DNA of 64,000 nucleotides, taken from assembly GCF_026167665.1 (NCBI RefSeq), contig NZ_CP098740.1, forward strand, positions 4,712,001 through 4,776,000, given 5' to 3'. Source of the stretch: Streptomyces drozdowiczii. Lineage in GTDB: Bacteria; Actinomycetota; Actinomycetes; Streptomycetales; Streptomycetaceae. The position numbers were made by a program, and so were the translations under genes. The notes under the pieces are model-generated. The model saw nothing but the letters and a program-made list of their open reading frames with translations. It did not search any database and was not told the origin of the DNA. Positions 1 through 8,857 of this stretch are shown piece by piece; within the stretch, counting starts at the first letter, position 1; each line of letters opens with the position of its first letter.

Positions 1-1
1 C

Positions 2-1435
2 CCCGACCTGGCGGTGATCGAGGCCGGCAGCCGCACGCTGCGCGCCGCCTCCGGGCCGCCCCGCGCCGAGGAGCTGCCCGCCCGCCCCGCCGACCCCGAG
101 GTCGACAAGGCGCTGCGCGCGGTGGAGCAGGAGCTCGCGGGCCGCTGGGGCGAGACCAAGCTGGAGCCGTCCGTCACGCGGATCGCCGCCCTGATGGACG
201 TGCTCGGCGAGCCGCAGCGCGCGTACCCCTCGATCCACATCACCGGCACCAACGGCAAGACGAGCACCGCCCGCATGATCGAGGCCCTGCTCGGCGCCTT
301 CGACCTGCGCACCGGGCGCTACACCTCGCCGCACGTCCAGTCGATCACCGAGCGGATCAGCCTGGACGGCGCCCCGGTGGACCCGGAGCGGTTCATCTCC
401 ACGTACGAGGACGTCAAGCCGTACGTCGAGATGGTCGACGCCCAGCAGCCCTACCGGCTCTCCTTCTTCGAGGTGCTGACCGGCATGGCGTACGCGGCCT
501 TCGCCGACGCGCCCGTCGACGTCGCCGTGGTCGAGGTCGGCATGGGCGGCACCTGGGACGCGACCAACGTGATCGACGCCTCGGTCGCCGTCGTCACCCC
601 CATCTCGCTGGACCACACCGACCGCCTGGGCAACACGCCGGGCGAGATCGCGACCGAGAAGTCCGGGATCATCAAGCAGGGCGCCACGGTCATCCTGGCC
701 CAGCAGCCCGTCGACGCCGCCCAGGTCATGCTGAAGAAGGCCGTCGAGGTCGACGCCACCGTGGCCCGCGAGGGCATGGAGTTCGGCGTGGTCTCCCGGG
801 AGATCGCGGTCGGCGGCCAGCTGCTGACCCTGCGCGGCCTCGGCGGCGAGTACGACAACATCTTCCTTCCGCTGTACGGCGCCCACCAGGCGCACAACGC
901 GGTGGTGGCGCTCTGCGCCGTCGAGGCGTTCTTCGGCGTCGGCGCCGAGCAGCCCGGCGCGCTGGACGCCGACATCGTGCGCGCCGCGTTCGCCTCGGTT
1001 ATCTCGCCCGGCCGCCTCGAAGTCGTCCGCTCCAGCCCGACCGTCGTCCTGGACGCCGCGCACAACCCGGCGGGCGCCCGCGCCACGGCCGAGGGCCTGT
1101 CCGAGGCGTTCGGCTTCTCCCGGCTGATCGGGGTGGTCGGCGCCAGCGGCGACAAGGACGTGCGGGGGCTCCTGGAAGCCTTCGAGCCGATCTTCGCCGA
1201 GGTCGTCGTCACCCAGAACTCCACCGAGCGCGCCATGGACGCCGACGCCCTCGCGGCCGTCGCCGTCGAGGTCTTCGGCCACGACCGGGTGCAGGTCGAA
1301 CCCCGGCTCGACGACGCGCTGGAGGCGGCGATCACCCTCGCCGAGGAAGAGGACGAGTACGCGGGCGCCGGTGTCCTGGTGACCGGTTCCGTGATCACGG
1401 TCGGCGAGGCCCGGCTGCTCCTGGGAAGGCGCTGA
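2..1435 (+). CDS. folC: Folylpolyglutamate synthase / dihydrofolate synthase FolC (5' end cut by window)
   Basis: This cytoplasmic Mur-ligase-family enzyme adds glutamate to folates, and in many bacteria to dihydropteroate. The reading frame is already open at base 2, so the true start lies upstream. The P-loop GTNGKTSTA sits near residue 80 of the visible part. The central region contains MGGTWDATN and SLDHTDRLG, typical of Mur ligases, followed by DAAHNPAGA in the C-terminal ligase domain. The stop is two bases before the ATG of the next gene, so the two are probably co-transcribed. The family assignment is firm; substrate breadth cannot be read from sequence. Confidence 0.96.
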   Translation, partial: PDLAVIEAGSRTLRAASGPPRAEELPARPADPEVDKALRAVEQELAGRWGETKLEPSVTRIAALMDVLGEPQRAYPSIHITGTNGKTSTARMIEALLGAFDLRTGRYTSPHVQSITERISLDGAPVDPERFISTYEDVKPYVEMVDAQQPYRLSFFEVLTGMAYAAFADAPVDVAVVEVGMGGTWDATNVIDASVAVVTPISLDHTDRLGNTPGEIATEKSGIIKQGATVILAQQPVDAAQVMLKKAVEVDATVAREGMEFGVVSREIAVGGQLLTLRGLGGEYDNIFLPLYGAHQAHNAVVALCAVEAFFGVGAEQPGALDADIVRAAFASVISPGRLEVVRSSPTVVLDAAHNPAGARATAEGLSEAFGFSRLIGVVGASGDKDVRGLLEAFEPIFAEVVVTQNSTERAMDADALAAVAVEVFGHDRVQVEPRLDDALEAAITLAEEEDEYAGAGVLVTGSVITVGEARLLLGRR

Positions 1436-1437
1436 CC

Positions 1438-1794
1438 ATGCGCATGCTCTGTGCGTCCACCCTGATCGGCGAGTTCTTCGTGATCGGGTTCGCCGGACTC
1501 GTCGCGATGAAGTCCGACGACCTGTCGAACGCCACGGTCTGGACGGTGTGCGGCATCGGGATGCTCCTCTCCGTGCTGCTCTGCGGCATGCTCACCCGGC
1601 CGGGCGGCGTCCAGCTCGGCTGGGCCCTCCAGGTCGCGCTGGTCGCGAGCGGCTTCGTGATCCCGGTGATGTTCATCCTGGGCGTCGCCTTCGGCGCGCT
1701 GTGGTGGGCCTCGGTGCACTACGGGCGCCGGATCGACGAGGTGAAGGCCCGCTGGGCGGCCCAGGCCGAGGCGGAGACCCCCGCGGCGGGCTGA
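1438..1794 (+). CDS. DUF4233 small integral membrane protein
   Basis: A 118-residue protein with about four hydrophobic segments: residues 5-25, 33-55, 60-80 and a following WW-containing helix. It ends in a charged cytoplasmic tail rich in Arg, Glu and Ala. It starts two bases after folC stops and has no promoter of its own that I can see, so it is the second gene of a folC operon. Actinobacterial proteins of this size and position belong to the DUF4233 family, whose function is unknown. The assignment rests on recalled context and topology, not on a catalytic motif. Confidence 0.85.
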   Translation: MRMLCASTLIGEFFVIGFAGLVAMKSDDLSNATVWTVCGIGMLLSVLLCGMLTRPGGVQLGWALQVALVASGFVIPVMFILGVAFGALWWASVHYGRRIDEVKARWAAQAEAETPAAG

Positions 1795-1885
1795 CCGCCC
1801 CACCACGGCAAACCCGGCGGCGGGCGACGCGCCGGGCCCCTGTAATGTCGCCTCACCGCACCCGTATGCCTGCAAGGAGCCGCAC

Positions 1886-2299
1886 ATGACCCAGCGCACC
1901 CTCGTTCTTCTCAAGCCCGACGCCGTCCGTCGCGGTCTGGTCGGCGAGATCGTCGGCCGCATCGAGCGCAAGGCCGACTGGAAGATCACGGCGCTGGAGC
2001 TGCGTACCCTGGACCGCGCCACGCTGGAGCAGCACTACGCCGAGCACGTCGGCCGCCCCTTCTACGAGCCGCTGGTCGAGTTCATGCAGTCGGGTCCGAT
2101 CGTCGCCCTGGTGGCCGAAGGGGAGCGGGTCATCGAGGGCGTCCGCGCCCTGGCCGGCCCCACCGACCCGATCGCCGCCGCGCCCGGCTCGATCCGCGGT
2201 GACTTCGGCACGATCACCCGGGAGAACCTCATCCACGCCTCGGACTCCGAGGAGTCCGCGGAGCGGGAAATGAAGCTGTTCTTCCCCGGACTTTCCTGA
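1886..2299 (+). CDS. ndk: Nucleoside diphosphate kinase
   Basis: This 137-residue cytoplasmic enzyme moves the gamma phosphate of ATP onto nucleoside diphosphates through a phospho-histidine. The N-terminus QRTLVLLKPDAVRRG and the active-site motif NLIHASDS are both present. The catalytic His is residue 117. Length is normal for a bacterial hexameric or tetrameric Ndk. The ATG is preceded by AAGGAG at a good distance. A perfect palindrome just downstream probably ends the transcript before the mre cluster. Confidence 0.98.
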   Translation: MTQRTLVLLKPDAVRRGLVGEIVGRIERKADWKITALELRTLDRATLEQHYAEHVGRPFYEPLVEFMQSGPIVALVAEGERVIEGVRALAGPTDPIAAAPGSIRGDFGTITRENLIHASDSEESAEREMKLFFPGLS

Positions 2300-2331
2300 G
2301 CCGGGATCAGCCGAACAGCGCTCGCGACCTG

Positions 2332-2357
2332 GGGCGACCGAATTAATTCGGTCGCCC
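2332..2357. terminator. Perfect 26-bp palindrome after ndk, probable terminator
   Basis: GGGCGACCGAATT is followed directly by its exact reverse complement. As RNA it would form an 11-bp stem with a TTAA loop. No U-tract follows, which is common for Streptomyces terminators. Its exact two-fold symmetry means it could also be a protein-binding site. Confidence 0.7.
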
Positions 2358-2591
2358 TTCGGCATAGGGTGTCCGATCGCGGGAACGCATCGTCCCGACG
2401 TAACGTCACCATGAGTGGAACGGCCACCCGTTCTGCCCAGCAAGGCGGCGTACCCTCGCGCTGTGTCGGCACATCCGGCACTACGATGGAACCTTCCACG
2501 CCCGCAGCGCCCATCCTGCCTACCAAAACAAGCCATTACGGCTTTTACCTGGGAGGCCCGACGCATCCTCATGGGGAACAAGGGGAACTCA

Positions 2592-3611
2592 ATGTCGTTC
2601 ATCGGCCGTGACATGGCTATCGACCTCGGGACTGCCAACACGCTGGTGTACGTCAGGGGGCGCGGCATCGTTCTGAACGAGCCGTCCGTCGTGGCCATCA
2701 ACACCAACACCGGCGGAATTCTGGCGGTCGGCGCCGAGGCCAAGAAGATGATCGGCCGTACGCCTGGCAACATCGTCGCCGTACGGCCCCTGAAGGACGG
2801 CGTGATCGCCGACTTCGAGATCACGGAGCGGATGCTCCGCTACTTCATCCTGAAGATCCACAAGCGCCGCTACCTGGCCCGCCCCCGGGTCGTCGTCTGC
2901 GTGCCCTCCGGCATCACCGGGGTCGAGCGACGCGCCGTCATCGAGGCGTCGACGCAGGCCGGCGCCCGCCAGGTGCACATCATCGAGGAGCCCATGGCGG
3001 CGGCCATCGGCTCGGGCCTCCCGGTCCACGAGGCCACCGGCAACATGGTGGTCGACATCGGTGGCGGCACCACCGAGGTCGCGGTGATCTCGCTCGGCGG
3101 GATCGTCACCGCCCAGTCCATCCGGGTCGCCGGTGACGAGCTGGACAACGCGATCATCCAGCACATCAAGAAGGAGTACTCGCTCCTCCTGGGTGAGCGC
3201 ACCGCCGAACAGATCAAGATCACCATCGGCTCGGCGTACGACCTGGAGAAGGACGAGCACACCGAGATCCGCGGCCGCGACCTGGTCTCGGGCCTGCCCA
3301 AGACCGTCGTCATCTCGGCCGGCGAGGTCCGCAAGGCCATCGAGGAGCCGGTCAACGCGATCGTGGACGCGGTCAAGACGACGCTCGACAAGTGCCCGCC
3401 GGAGCTGTCCGGCGACGTCATGGACCGCGGCATCGTCCTCACCGGCGGCGGCGCGCTGCTGCGCGGCCTGGACGAGCGGCTGCGCAACGAGACGGGCATG
3501 CCGATCCACATCGCCGAGGACCCGCTGGACTCGGTGGCGCTCGGCTCCGGCAAGTGCGTCGAGGAGTTCGAGGCGCTCCAGCAGGTCCTGGACGCCCAGC
3601 CCCGACGGTAG
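2592..3611 (+). CDS. mreB: Rod shape-determining protein MreB (actin homologue)
   Basis: MreB is a bacterial actin that positions wall synthesis. In Streptomyces it acts mainly in spore-wall formation. The nucleotide-binding motifs [10 protein letters not shown] near the N-terminus, [11 protein letters not shown] in the middle and [10 protein letters not shown] near the C-terminus are intact. I chose the ATG at 2592 (339 residues) because AAGGGG lies seven bases before it and the family normally begins MSFIGRD. An in-frame ATG at 2571 would add seven residues. Longer in-frame extensions upstream have no ribosome-binding site. It is the first gene of mreB-mreC-mreD-pbp2-rodA. Confidence 0.96.
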   Translation: MSFIGRDMAIDLGTANTLVYVRGRGIVLNEPSVVAINTNTGGILAVGAEAKKMIGRTPGNIVAVRPLKDGVIADFEITERMLRYFILKIHKRRYLARPRVVVCVPSGITGVERRAVIEASTQAGARQVHIIEEPMAAAIGSGLPVHEATGNMVVDIGGGTTEVAVISLGGIVTAQSIRVAGDELDNAIIQHIKKEYSLLLGERTAEQIKITIGSAYDLEKDEHTEIRGRDLVSGLPKTVVISAGEVRKAIEEPVNAIVDAVKTTLDKCPPELSGDVMDRGIVLTGGGALLRGLDERLRNETGMPIHIAEDPLDSVALGSGKCVEEFEALQQVLDAQPRR

Positions 3612-3710
3612 TAACCCCACGGCCCTCCGCGCGGACGCTGCCGCTCCGCGCGGGGGACCGCCGACATACAGGCACGATCATTCCTACGAGGAAGGCACGG
3701 CCGCCGCACT

Positions 3711-4744
3711 GTGAGGGACACACGAGAGAGCCGGCTGCTCCTGGTGCTGCTGATCGCCATCGCGTTCGCGCTGATCACGGTGGACATCCGCGGCGGTGAG
3801 GCGTCACCGGTGGACGGCGCCCGGCAGGCCGCCGCCACGGTCTTCGGACCCGTGGAGAACGGCGTGGCGTCGGCGGTCGACCCGGTGGGCAACGCCATAG
3901 GGGCGGTCCGCGCCTCCGGCGCCCGCCACGACAAGATCGCCGCGCTGGAGAAGCAGAACGCCGAGCTGAAGGCGAAGCTCGGCAGCGACGACCGCAACCG
4001 CAGCCGGGTCCGCCAGCTGGACGACATGCTGAAGAAGTCGGCCACCGGCCAGTACGGCATCGCCGCCGCCGAGGTCATCGCCATAGGAGCGGCCCAGGGC
4101 TTCTCCTGGACGGTCACCATCGACGCGGGCACCAAGGACGGCGTCAAGCGCGACATGACCGTCATCAACGGGGACGGGCTCGTCGGCCGCGTCACCACCG
4201 TCGGCCCGGACACCGCGACGGTGCTCCTCGCCAACGACCCCGACTTCACCGTCGGCACCCGGATGGAGTCCACCGACGAGCTGGGCTTCGCCACCGGCCA
4301 GGGCTCCCGACCGCTGGCGGTGCAGTTCCTGAACGGCAAGGCCAAGGTCAAGAAGGGCGACCGGCTCGTCACCTTCGGCTCCAGCAAGGACAAGCCGTTC
4401 GTGCCCGGCGTCCCGGTCGGCGAGGTCGTCCGCGTCGACCCCTCGGGCGGCGACCTCACCCGGACCGTCTACGTCCGCCCGTACGTCTCCTTCACCAAGC
4501 TCGACATCGTCGGCATCGTCGTCCAGGCCCCCGGGCGGACCCCCGCGACTCGGTCCTGCCGAAGAAGCCGAAGGCGCCCGCCAAGCCGAAGCCCACGCCG
4601 ACCGTCACCGTCACCATCTCGCCCAACGGCGACATCGTGGACACCGAGGGCAACGTGGTCGGCAACATCCACGAGAGCCCCAGCCCGGACCCCAGCGGGA
4701 ACGCCACTCCGAACGCCGACAACGCGGTCAACGAACAGAGGTAG
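3711..4744 (+). CDS. mreC: Rod shape-determining protein MreC (frameshifted near its C-terminus in this sequence)
   Basis: MreC is a bitopic membrane protein that links MreB to the wall-synthesis enzymes. A GTG at 3711 opens the frame. An N-terminal membrane helix (about residues 9-25), a coiled coil (about 75-105) and the beta-rich MreC domain follow. The frame is lost at a run of five C at 4528-4532. Adding one C restores DPRDSVLPKKPK and a Pro/Thr-rich tail ending at the TAG at 4742-4744, twelve bases before mreD. Read uncorrected, the frame runs as Arg/Pro-rich nonsense across mreD and beyond, which is not credible. Confidence 0.9.
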
Positions 4745-4755
4745 AGCTGATCCCC

Positions 4756-5421
4756 ATGCACGTCAACCGGACCCTGCTCTCCATCGTTCTGGTCGTCTTC
4801 GCCCTCGTCGTCCAGGTCTCCGTGCTCGCCCGCCTCCAGCTCCCCGGCGCCGTGCCCGACCTGCTGCTCATGGTCGTCCTCGGCCTGGCCTTCGTGTACG
4901 GGCACGTCAGCGGCGCCCTCATCGGCTTCGGGGCCGGCCTCCTCGCGGACCTGGCGCCCCCGGCCGACCACGCCGCCGGGCGCTACGCCCTCGTCCTCTG
5001 CGTCATCGGCTACCTCGCGGGCCTGGCCCGGCCGGAGAACGGCCAGCTGAAGTCCGCGTTCCTGCCGATGGCCGTGGTCGTCGCGGCGGCGATCGGCTCG
5101 ACCCTGCTGTACGCGGGCGTCGGCGCCCTCGTCGGCGACACGGCGGCCCGCCACGTCGGCCTGGGCAGCCTGCTGTTCACGGCCGCGGTGTACGACCTCC
5201 TCCTGGCGCCGTTCACCGTGCCGCTGATCATGGCGCTCGCCAGACGCACCGTGAACGACCCCGTCACCGAGTCCTCCTCGGGGCGCGGCGATGTGGCGGC
5301 CGGCTGGCTGGCGGCCGGGACCGGGCTGCGGATCGGCAGCCAGCGCGGCGGACTGCGCGTGAAGGCGGCCCGCAACCGGGCGGCACGCGCCGGACGGATC
5401 AAGGGAGTCAAGCGACTGTGA
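4756..5421 (+). CDS. mreD: Rod shape-determining protein MreD
   Basis: This 221-residue polytopic membrane protein completes the MreBCD scaffold. Hydrophobic segments fill roughly residues 6-160, starting with LLSIVLVVFALVVQVSVLA. A basic cytoplasmic tail (about 175-221) is rich in Arg and Gly. It lies between mreC and pbp2 in the standard actinobacterial order and on the same strand. Sequence conservation in this family is low, so the call rests on topology, size and position. Confidence 0.93.
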   Translation: MHVNRTLLSIVLVVFALVVQVSVLARLQLPGAVPDLLLMVVLGLAFVYGHVSGALIGFGAGLLADLAPPADHAAGRYALVLCVIGYLAGLARPENGQLKSAFLPMAVVVAAAIGSTLLYAGVGALVGDTAARHVGLGSLLFTAAVYDLLLAPFTVPLIMALARRTVNDPVTESSSGRGDVAAGWLAAGTGLRIGSQRGGLRVKAARNRAARAGRIKGVKRL

Positions 5422-5469
5422 GGCAGCACCACGCCGGGCCCCGCCCCGGACCACCACCGGGGGCGCCCC

Positions 5470-7635
5470 GTGAGCAACATCCCCGAGACGGGCCGCACCC
5501 AGCGCGTCCAGATCCGGCTGATCGTCATCCAGGTCCTCGTCTTCTCGCTGCTCCTCACCCTCGGCGGCCGCCTCTGGTACCTCCAGATCCGCAACGGCCA
5601 GGAGTACTCGGACGAGGCGAAGAACAACCACGTCCAGCAGGTCGTCCAGCCCGCCGCCCGCGGCTCCATCCTCGACGCGCGGGGCGTCCCGCTCGCCGAC
5701 AACGAGACCCGCCTCGTGGTCTCCGCCAGCCGCACCGAGCTGATGAAGATGGACGACGACGGCAAGGCCGTGCTGACCCGGCTCGCCGGCGTGCTCGACA
5801 TGAAGCCGAAGGACGTCTTCGACAAGGTCCGGCTCTGCGACGCCAAGACCCCGCAGCCCTGCTGGAACGGTTCGCCCTACCAGCCGATCCCGGTCACCGA
5901 CGAGGCCACCACCCAGCAGGCCCTGACGATCCGCGAGCGCGCCGAGGACTTCCCCGGCATCACCGCGGAGCCCACCGCCGTCCGCCGCTACCCGGCGCCC
6001 GGCAAGGCCAACACCGCCCAGGTCCTCGGCTACCTCTCGCCCGTCACGGACGAGGAGATCACCAAGGCGCAGGACAGCGACTCGCCGTATCTGCGCTCCG
6101 ACATGGTCGGCCGCTCCGGCCTGGAGCGCACGTACGACAAGGAACTGCGCGGCAAGGCCGGCGTCACCCGCTACGAGGTCGACAACCTGGGCCGGGTCAT
6201 CGGCCAGGCCAAGAACGACGAGGCGGAGGCCGGCGCCAGCGTCGTCACCTCGATCGACGCCCGCGTCCAGGCCGTCGCCGAGTACGAGCTGAACGACGCC
6301 ATGAAGAAGGCCCGCCTGGAGTTCGACACCAACACCGGTGAGAACTACAAGGCGGACTCCGGGGCCGTCGTCGTCATGGAGGCCAAGACCGGCCGGGTCG
6401 TCGCCATGGCGTCCCTGCCCAACTACGACCCGAACTCCTGGGTCGGCGGCATCTCCGCGAAGGACTACGCCAAGCTCACCGGCAAGAAGTCCAACTTCCC
6501 GCTGCTGAACCGGGCCATCCAGGGCCAGGCCGCCCCCGGCTCGATCTTCAAGGTCATCTCCTCGACCGCCGCGGTCAACGCCGGATACCCCTTCGACGGC
6601 CACTACCCCTGCCCCAGCTCGTACTCCATCGGCGGGCAGACCTTCAAGAACTTCGAGTCCCAGGGCTACGGCGACATCACCATCGGCCGCGCCCTGGAGG
6701 TCTCCTGCGACACCGTGTACTACGGCATCGCGCACAAGGAGTGGGCGAAGGACGGCGGCAACAACCCCAAGAAGCACCCCAAGGACTGGTTCTACAAGAC
6801 CGCCCACCAGTTCGGCCTGGGCAAGGAGACCGGCATCGACCTCCCCAACGAGGTCAGCGGCCGCGTCCCGGACCGCGAGTGGAAGAAGAACTTCGCCAAG
6901 GCCAACCACGACGCCTGGTGCAAGCAGGGCAAGAAGGACGGCACGTACGTCGAGAAGATCGCCTACGAGAACTGCCTCGAAGGCGACAAGATGCGCGCCG
7001 GTGACTCCGTCAACTACTCCATCGGCCAGGGCGACACCCTCGTCACCCCGATCCAGATGGCCACCATCTACGCGGCCATCTCCAACGGCGGCACGCTCTA
7101 CGACCCCACCGTCGGCAAGGCGATCGTCAGCGGCGACGGCAGGACCGTCCAGGAGATCGAGCCCAAGTCGCACGGCAAGCTGCCCTTCACCAAGAAGACG
7201 CGCAACGAGATAGACGAAGCCCTCGCGGGTGTCGCCACCCGCGGTTCGGCCGCCTGGCGATTCGGCGGCTGGCCGCAGGACAAGATCCCGATGCACGCCA
7301 AGACGGGTACCGCCGAGGTCTACGGCAAGCAGACGACCTCCTGGTTCGCCACGTACACCAAGGACTACTCGATCGTCATGACGATCTCTCAGGGCGGTAC
7401 GGGTTCCGGCGCGTCCGGGCCCGCCGTCCGCAACATCTACAACGCGCTGTACGGACTCGACGCCACCGGCAAGCAGGACCTCAAGAAGGCCCTCCTGCCG
7501 ACGCCGCAGAAGGGGCTGCCGAAGATCCAGACGGACGGCACCATCGACGCGCCGACGGTCAAGCCGTACAACCCCGCCTCCGAGAAGCCGGCCGCCGAGC
7601 AGACGCTCGCCGCGGTGCTGGGGAGGCGCGACTGA
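5470..7635 (+). CDS. mrdA: Penicillin-binding protein 2, class B transpeptidase
   Basis: This membrane-anchored transpeptidase crosslinks peptidoglycan together with the RodA glycosyltransferase encoded next. One N-terminal membrane helix (about residues 18-38) precedes the PBP dimerisation domain and a transpeptidase domain. The catalytic SxxK box lies in PGSIFKV (Ser near 358), followed by SVN near 513 and KTGTAE near 611. At 721 residues it is of normal size. The GTG start lies 48 bases after mreD. Its stop shares one base with the rodA start (TGATG), which suggests translational coupling. Confidence 0.95.
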   Translation: MSNIPETGRTQRVQIRLIVIQVLVFSLLLTLGGRLWYLQIRNGQEYSDEAKNNHVQQVVQPAARGSILDARGVPLADNETRLVVSASRTELMKMDDDGKAVLTRLAGVLDMKPKDVFDKVRLCDAKTPQPCWNGSPYQPIPVTDEATTQQALTIRERAEDFPGITAEPTAVRRYPAPGKANTAQVLGYLSPVTDEEITKAQDSDSPYLRSDMVGRSGLERTYDKELRGKAGVTRYEVDNLGRVIGQAKNDEAEAGASVVTSIDARVQAVAEYELNDAMKKARLEFDTNTGENYKADSGAVVVMEAKTGRVVAMASLPNYDPNSWVGGISAKDYAKLTGKKSNFPLLNRAIQGQAAPGSIFKVISSTAAVNAGYPFDGHYPCPSSYSIGGQTFKNFESQGYGDITIGRALEVSCDTVYYGIAHKEWAKDGGNNPKKHPKDWFYKTAHQFGLGKETGIDLPNEVSGRVPDREWKKNFAKANHDAWCKQGKKDGTYVEKIAYENCLEGDKMRAGDSVNYSIGQGDTLVTPIQMATIYAAISNGGTLYDPTVGKAIVSGDGRTVQEIEPKSHGKLPFTKKTRNEIDEALAGVATRGSAAWRFGGWPQDKIPMHAKTGTAEVYGKQTTSWFATYTKDYSIVMTISQGGTGSGASGPAVRNIYNALYGLDATGKQDLKKALLPTPQKGLPKIQTDGTIDAPTVKPYNPASEKPAAEQTLAAVLGRRD

Positions 7636-8825
7636 TGGCCGGATTCTCCGTCCCGCGCTACGGCCCCGAGCGCTCCGGCTGGGGCCGGCTCATGGCCCGC
7701 GACTCCGTCGTGCGCCGCCTCGACTGGCCGCTCCTCGGCTCGGCGGTCGCGCTCTCCTTCATCGGCTCGCTGCTGGTCTGGTCGGCGACCCGGGGACGCG
7801 ACTCGCTGACCCACGGCGACCCGTACTACTTCCTCCTCCGGCACGCGCTCAACACCGGCATCGGCATGGCGCTGATGATCGGCACGATCTGGCTCGGCCA
7901 CCGCACCCTGCGCGGCGCGGTCCCGATCCTCTACGGCATCTCGGTGGTCCTCGTCCTGGCGGTCCTCACCCCGCTGGGCGCCACCGTCAACGGCGCCCAC
8001 GCCTGGATCCTGCTGCCCGGCGGCTTCTCCATCCAGCCGTCCGAGTTCACCAAGATCACCATCATCCTGGGCATGGCGATGCTGCTCGCCGCCCGCGTCG
8101 ACGCCGGGGACCAGGTCCACCCCGACCACCGGACCGTCGCCAAGGCCCTCGGCCTCGCGGCGCTCCCCATGATCATCGTCATGGGGATGCCGGACCTCGG
8201 CTCCGTGATGGTCATGGTCGTCATCGTGCTCGGGGTGCTGCTGGCCTCCGGCGCCTCCAACCGCTGGGTCTTCGGGCTCCTCGGCGCGGGCGTGGCCGGG
8301 GCGGTCGCCATCTGGCAGCTCGGACTGCTGGACGACTACCAGATCGCCCGCTTCGCCGCCTTCGCCAACCCGGCGCTCGACCCGGCCGGGGTCGGCTACA
8401 ACACCAACCAGGCCCGCATCGCGATCGGCTCCGGCGGCCTGCACGGCACCGGCCTCTTCCAGGGCACCCAGACCACCGGGCAGTTCGTCCCCGAGCAGCA
8501 GACCGACTTCGTCTTCACGGTCGCCGGCGAGGAGCTGGGCTTCCTCGGCGCCGGGCTCATCCTCGTCCTGCTCGGCGTCGTCCTGTGGCGCGCCTGCCGC
8601 ATCGCCCGCGAGACCACCGAGCTGTACGGCACGGTGGTCGCCGCCGGGATCATCGCCTGGTTCGCCTTCCAGTCCTTCGAGAACATCGGCATGACGCTCG
8701 GCATCATGCCGGTCGCCGGACTCCCGCTGCCGTTCGTCTCCTACGGCGGCTCCTCGATGTTCGCCGTCTGGGTGGCCATCGGCCTGCTCCAGTCGATCCG
8801 GGTGCAACGGCCGATAACGGCCTGA
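7635..8825 (+). CDS. rodA: RodA/FtsW-family peptidoglycan glycosyltransferase (SEDS)
   Basis: This SEDS-family membrane enzyme polymerises lipid II into glycan strands. The 396-residue protein has about ten membrane helices. Conserved SEDS signatures include PSEFTKI in the central part and PLPFVSYGGSS near the end. Its start overlaps the pbp2 stop by one base, and the pair is expected to act as one synthase with MreBCD. RodA is preferred over FtsW because of the mre/PBP2 context. After the stop, a TAGGTT box begins the next transcription unit. Confidence 0.94.
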   Translation: MAGFSVPRYGPERSGWGRLMARDSVVRRLDWPLLGSAVALSFIGSLLVWSATRGRDSLTHGDPYYFLLRHALNTGIGMALMIGTIWLGHRTLRGAVPILYGISVVLVLAVLTPLGATVNGAHAWILLPGGFSIQPSEFTKITIILGMAMLLAARVDAGDQVHPDHRTVAKALGLAALPMIIVMGMPDLGSVMVMVVIVLGVLLASGASNRWVFGLLGAGVAGAVAIWQLGLLDDYQIARFAAFANPALDPAGVGYNTNQARIAIGSGGLHGTGLFQGTQTTGQFVPEQQTDFVFTVAGEELGFLGAGLILVLLGVVLWRACRIARETTELYGTVVAAGIIAWFAFQSFENIGMTLGIMPVAGLPLPFVSYGGSSMFAVWVAIGLLQSIRVQRPITA

Positions 8826-8845
8826 GCGGTTTCCCGGAAGCGCGT

Positions 8846-8851
8846 TAGGTT
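8846..8851 (+). promoter_or_regulatory. -10 box (TAGGTT) for a leaderless transcript
   Basis: TAGGTT ends six bases before the ATG at 8858, so transcription would begin at or next to the start codon. No Shine-Dalgarno sequence is present, which agrees with a leaderless mRNA. I see no convincing -35 element. Confidence 0.5.
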
Positions 8852-8857
8852 CGTTGC

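Noticed and set aside
2415..2591. Longer N-terminus for MreB
   Set aside because: The extension is not MreB-like, and a clear ribosome-binding site precedes the ATG at 2592.
4492..7296. A 934-codon open frame on the minus strand
   Set aside because: It is the antisense shadow of mreD and pbp2, with low-complexity Gly/Asp/Leu content.
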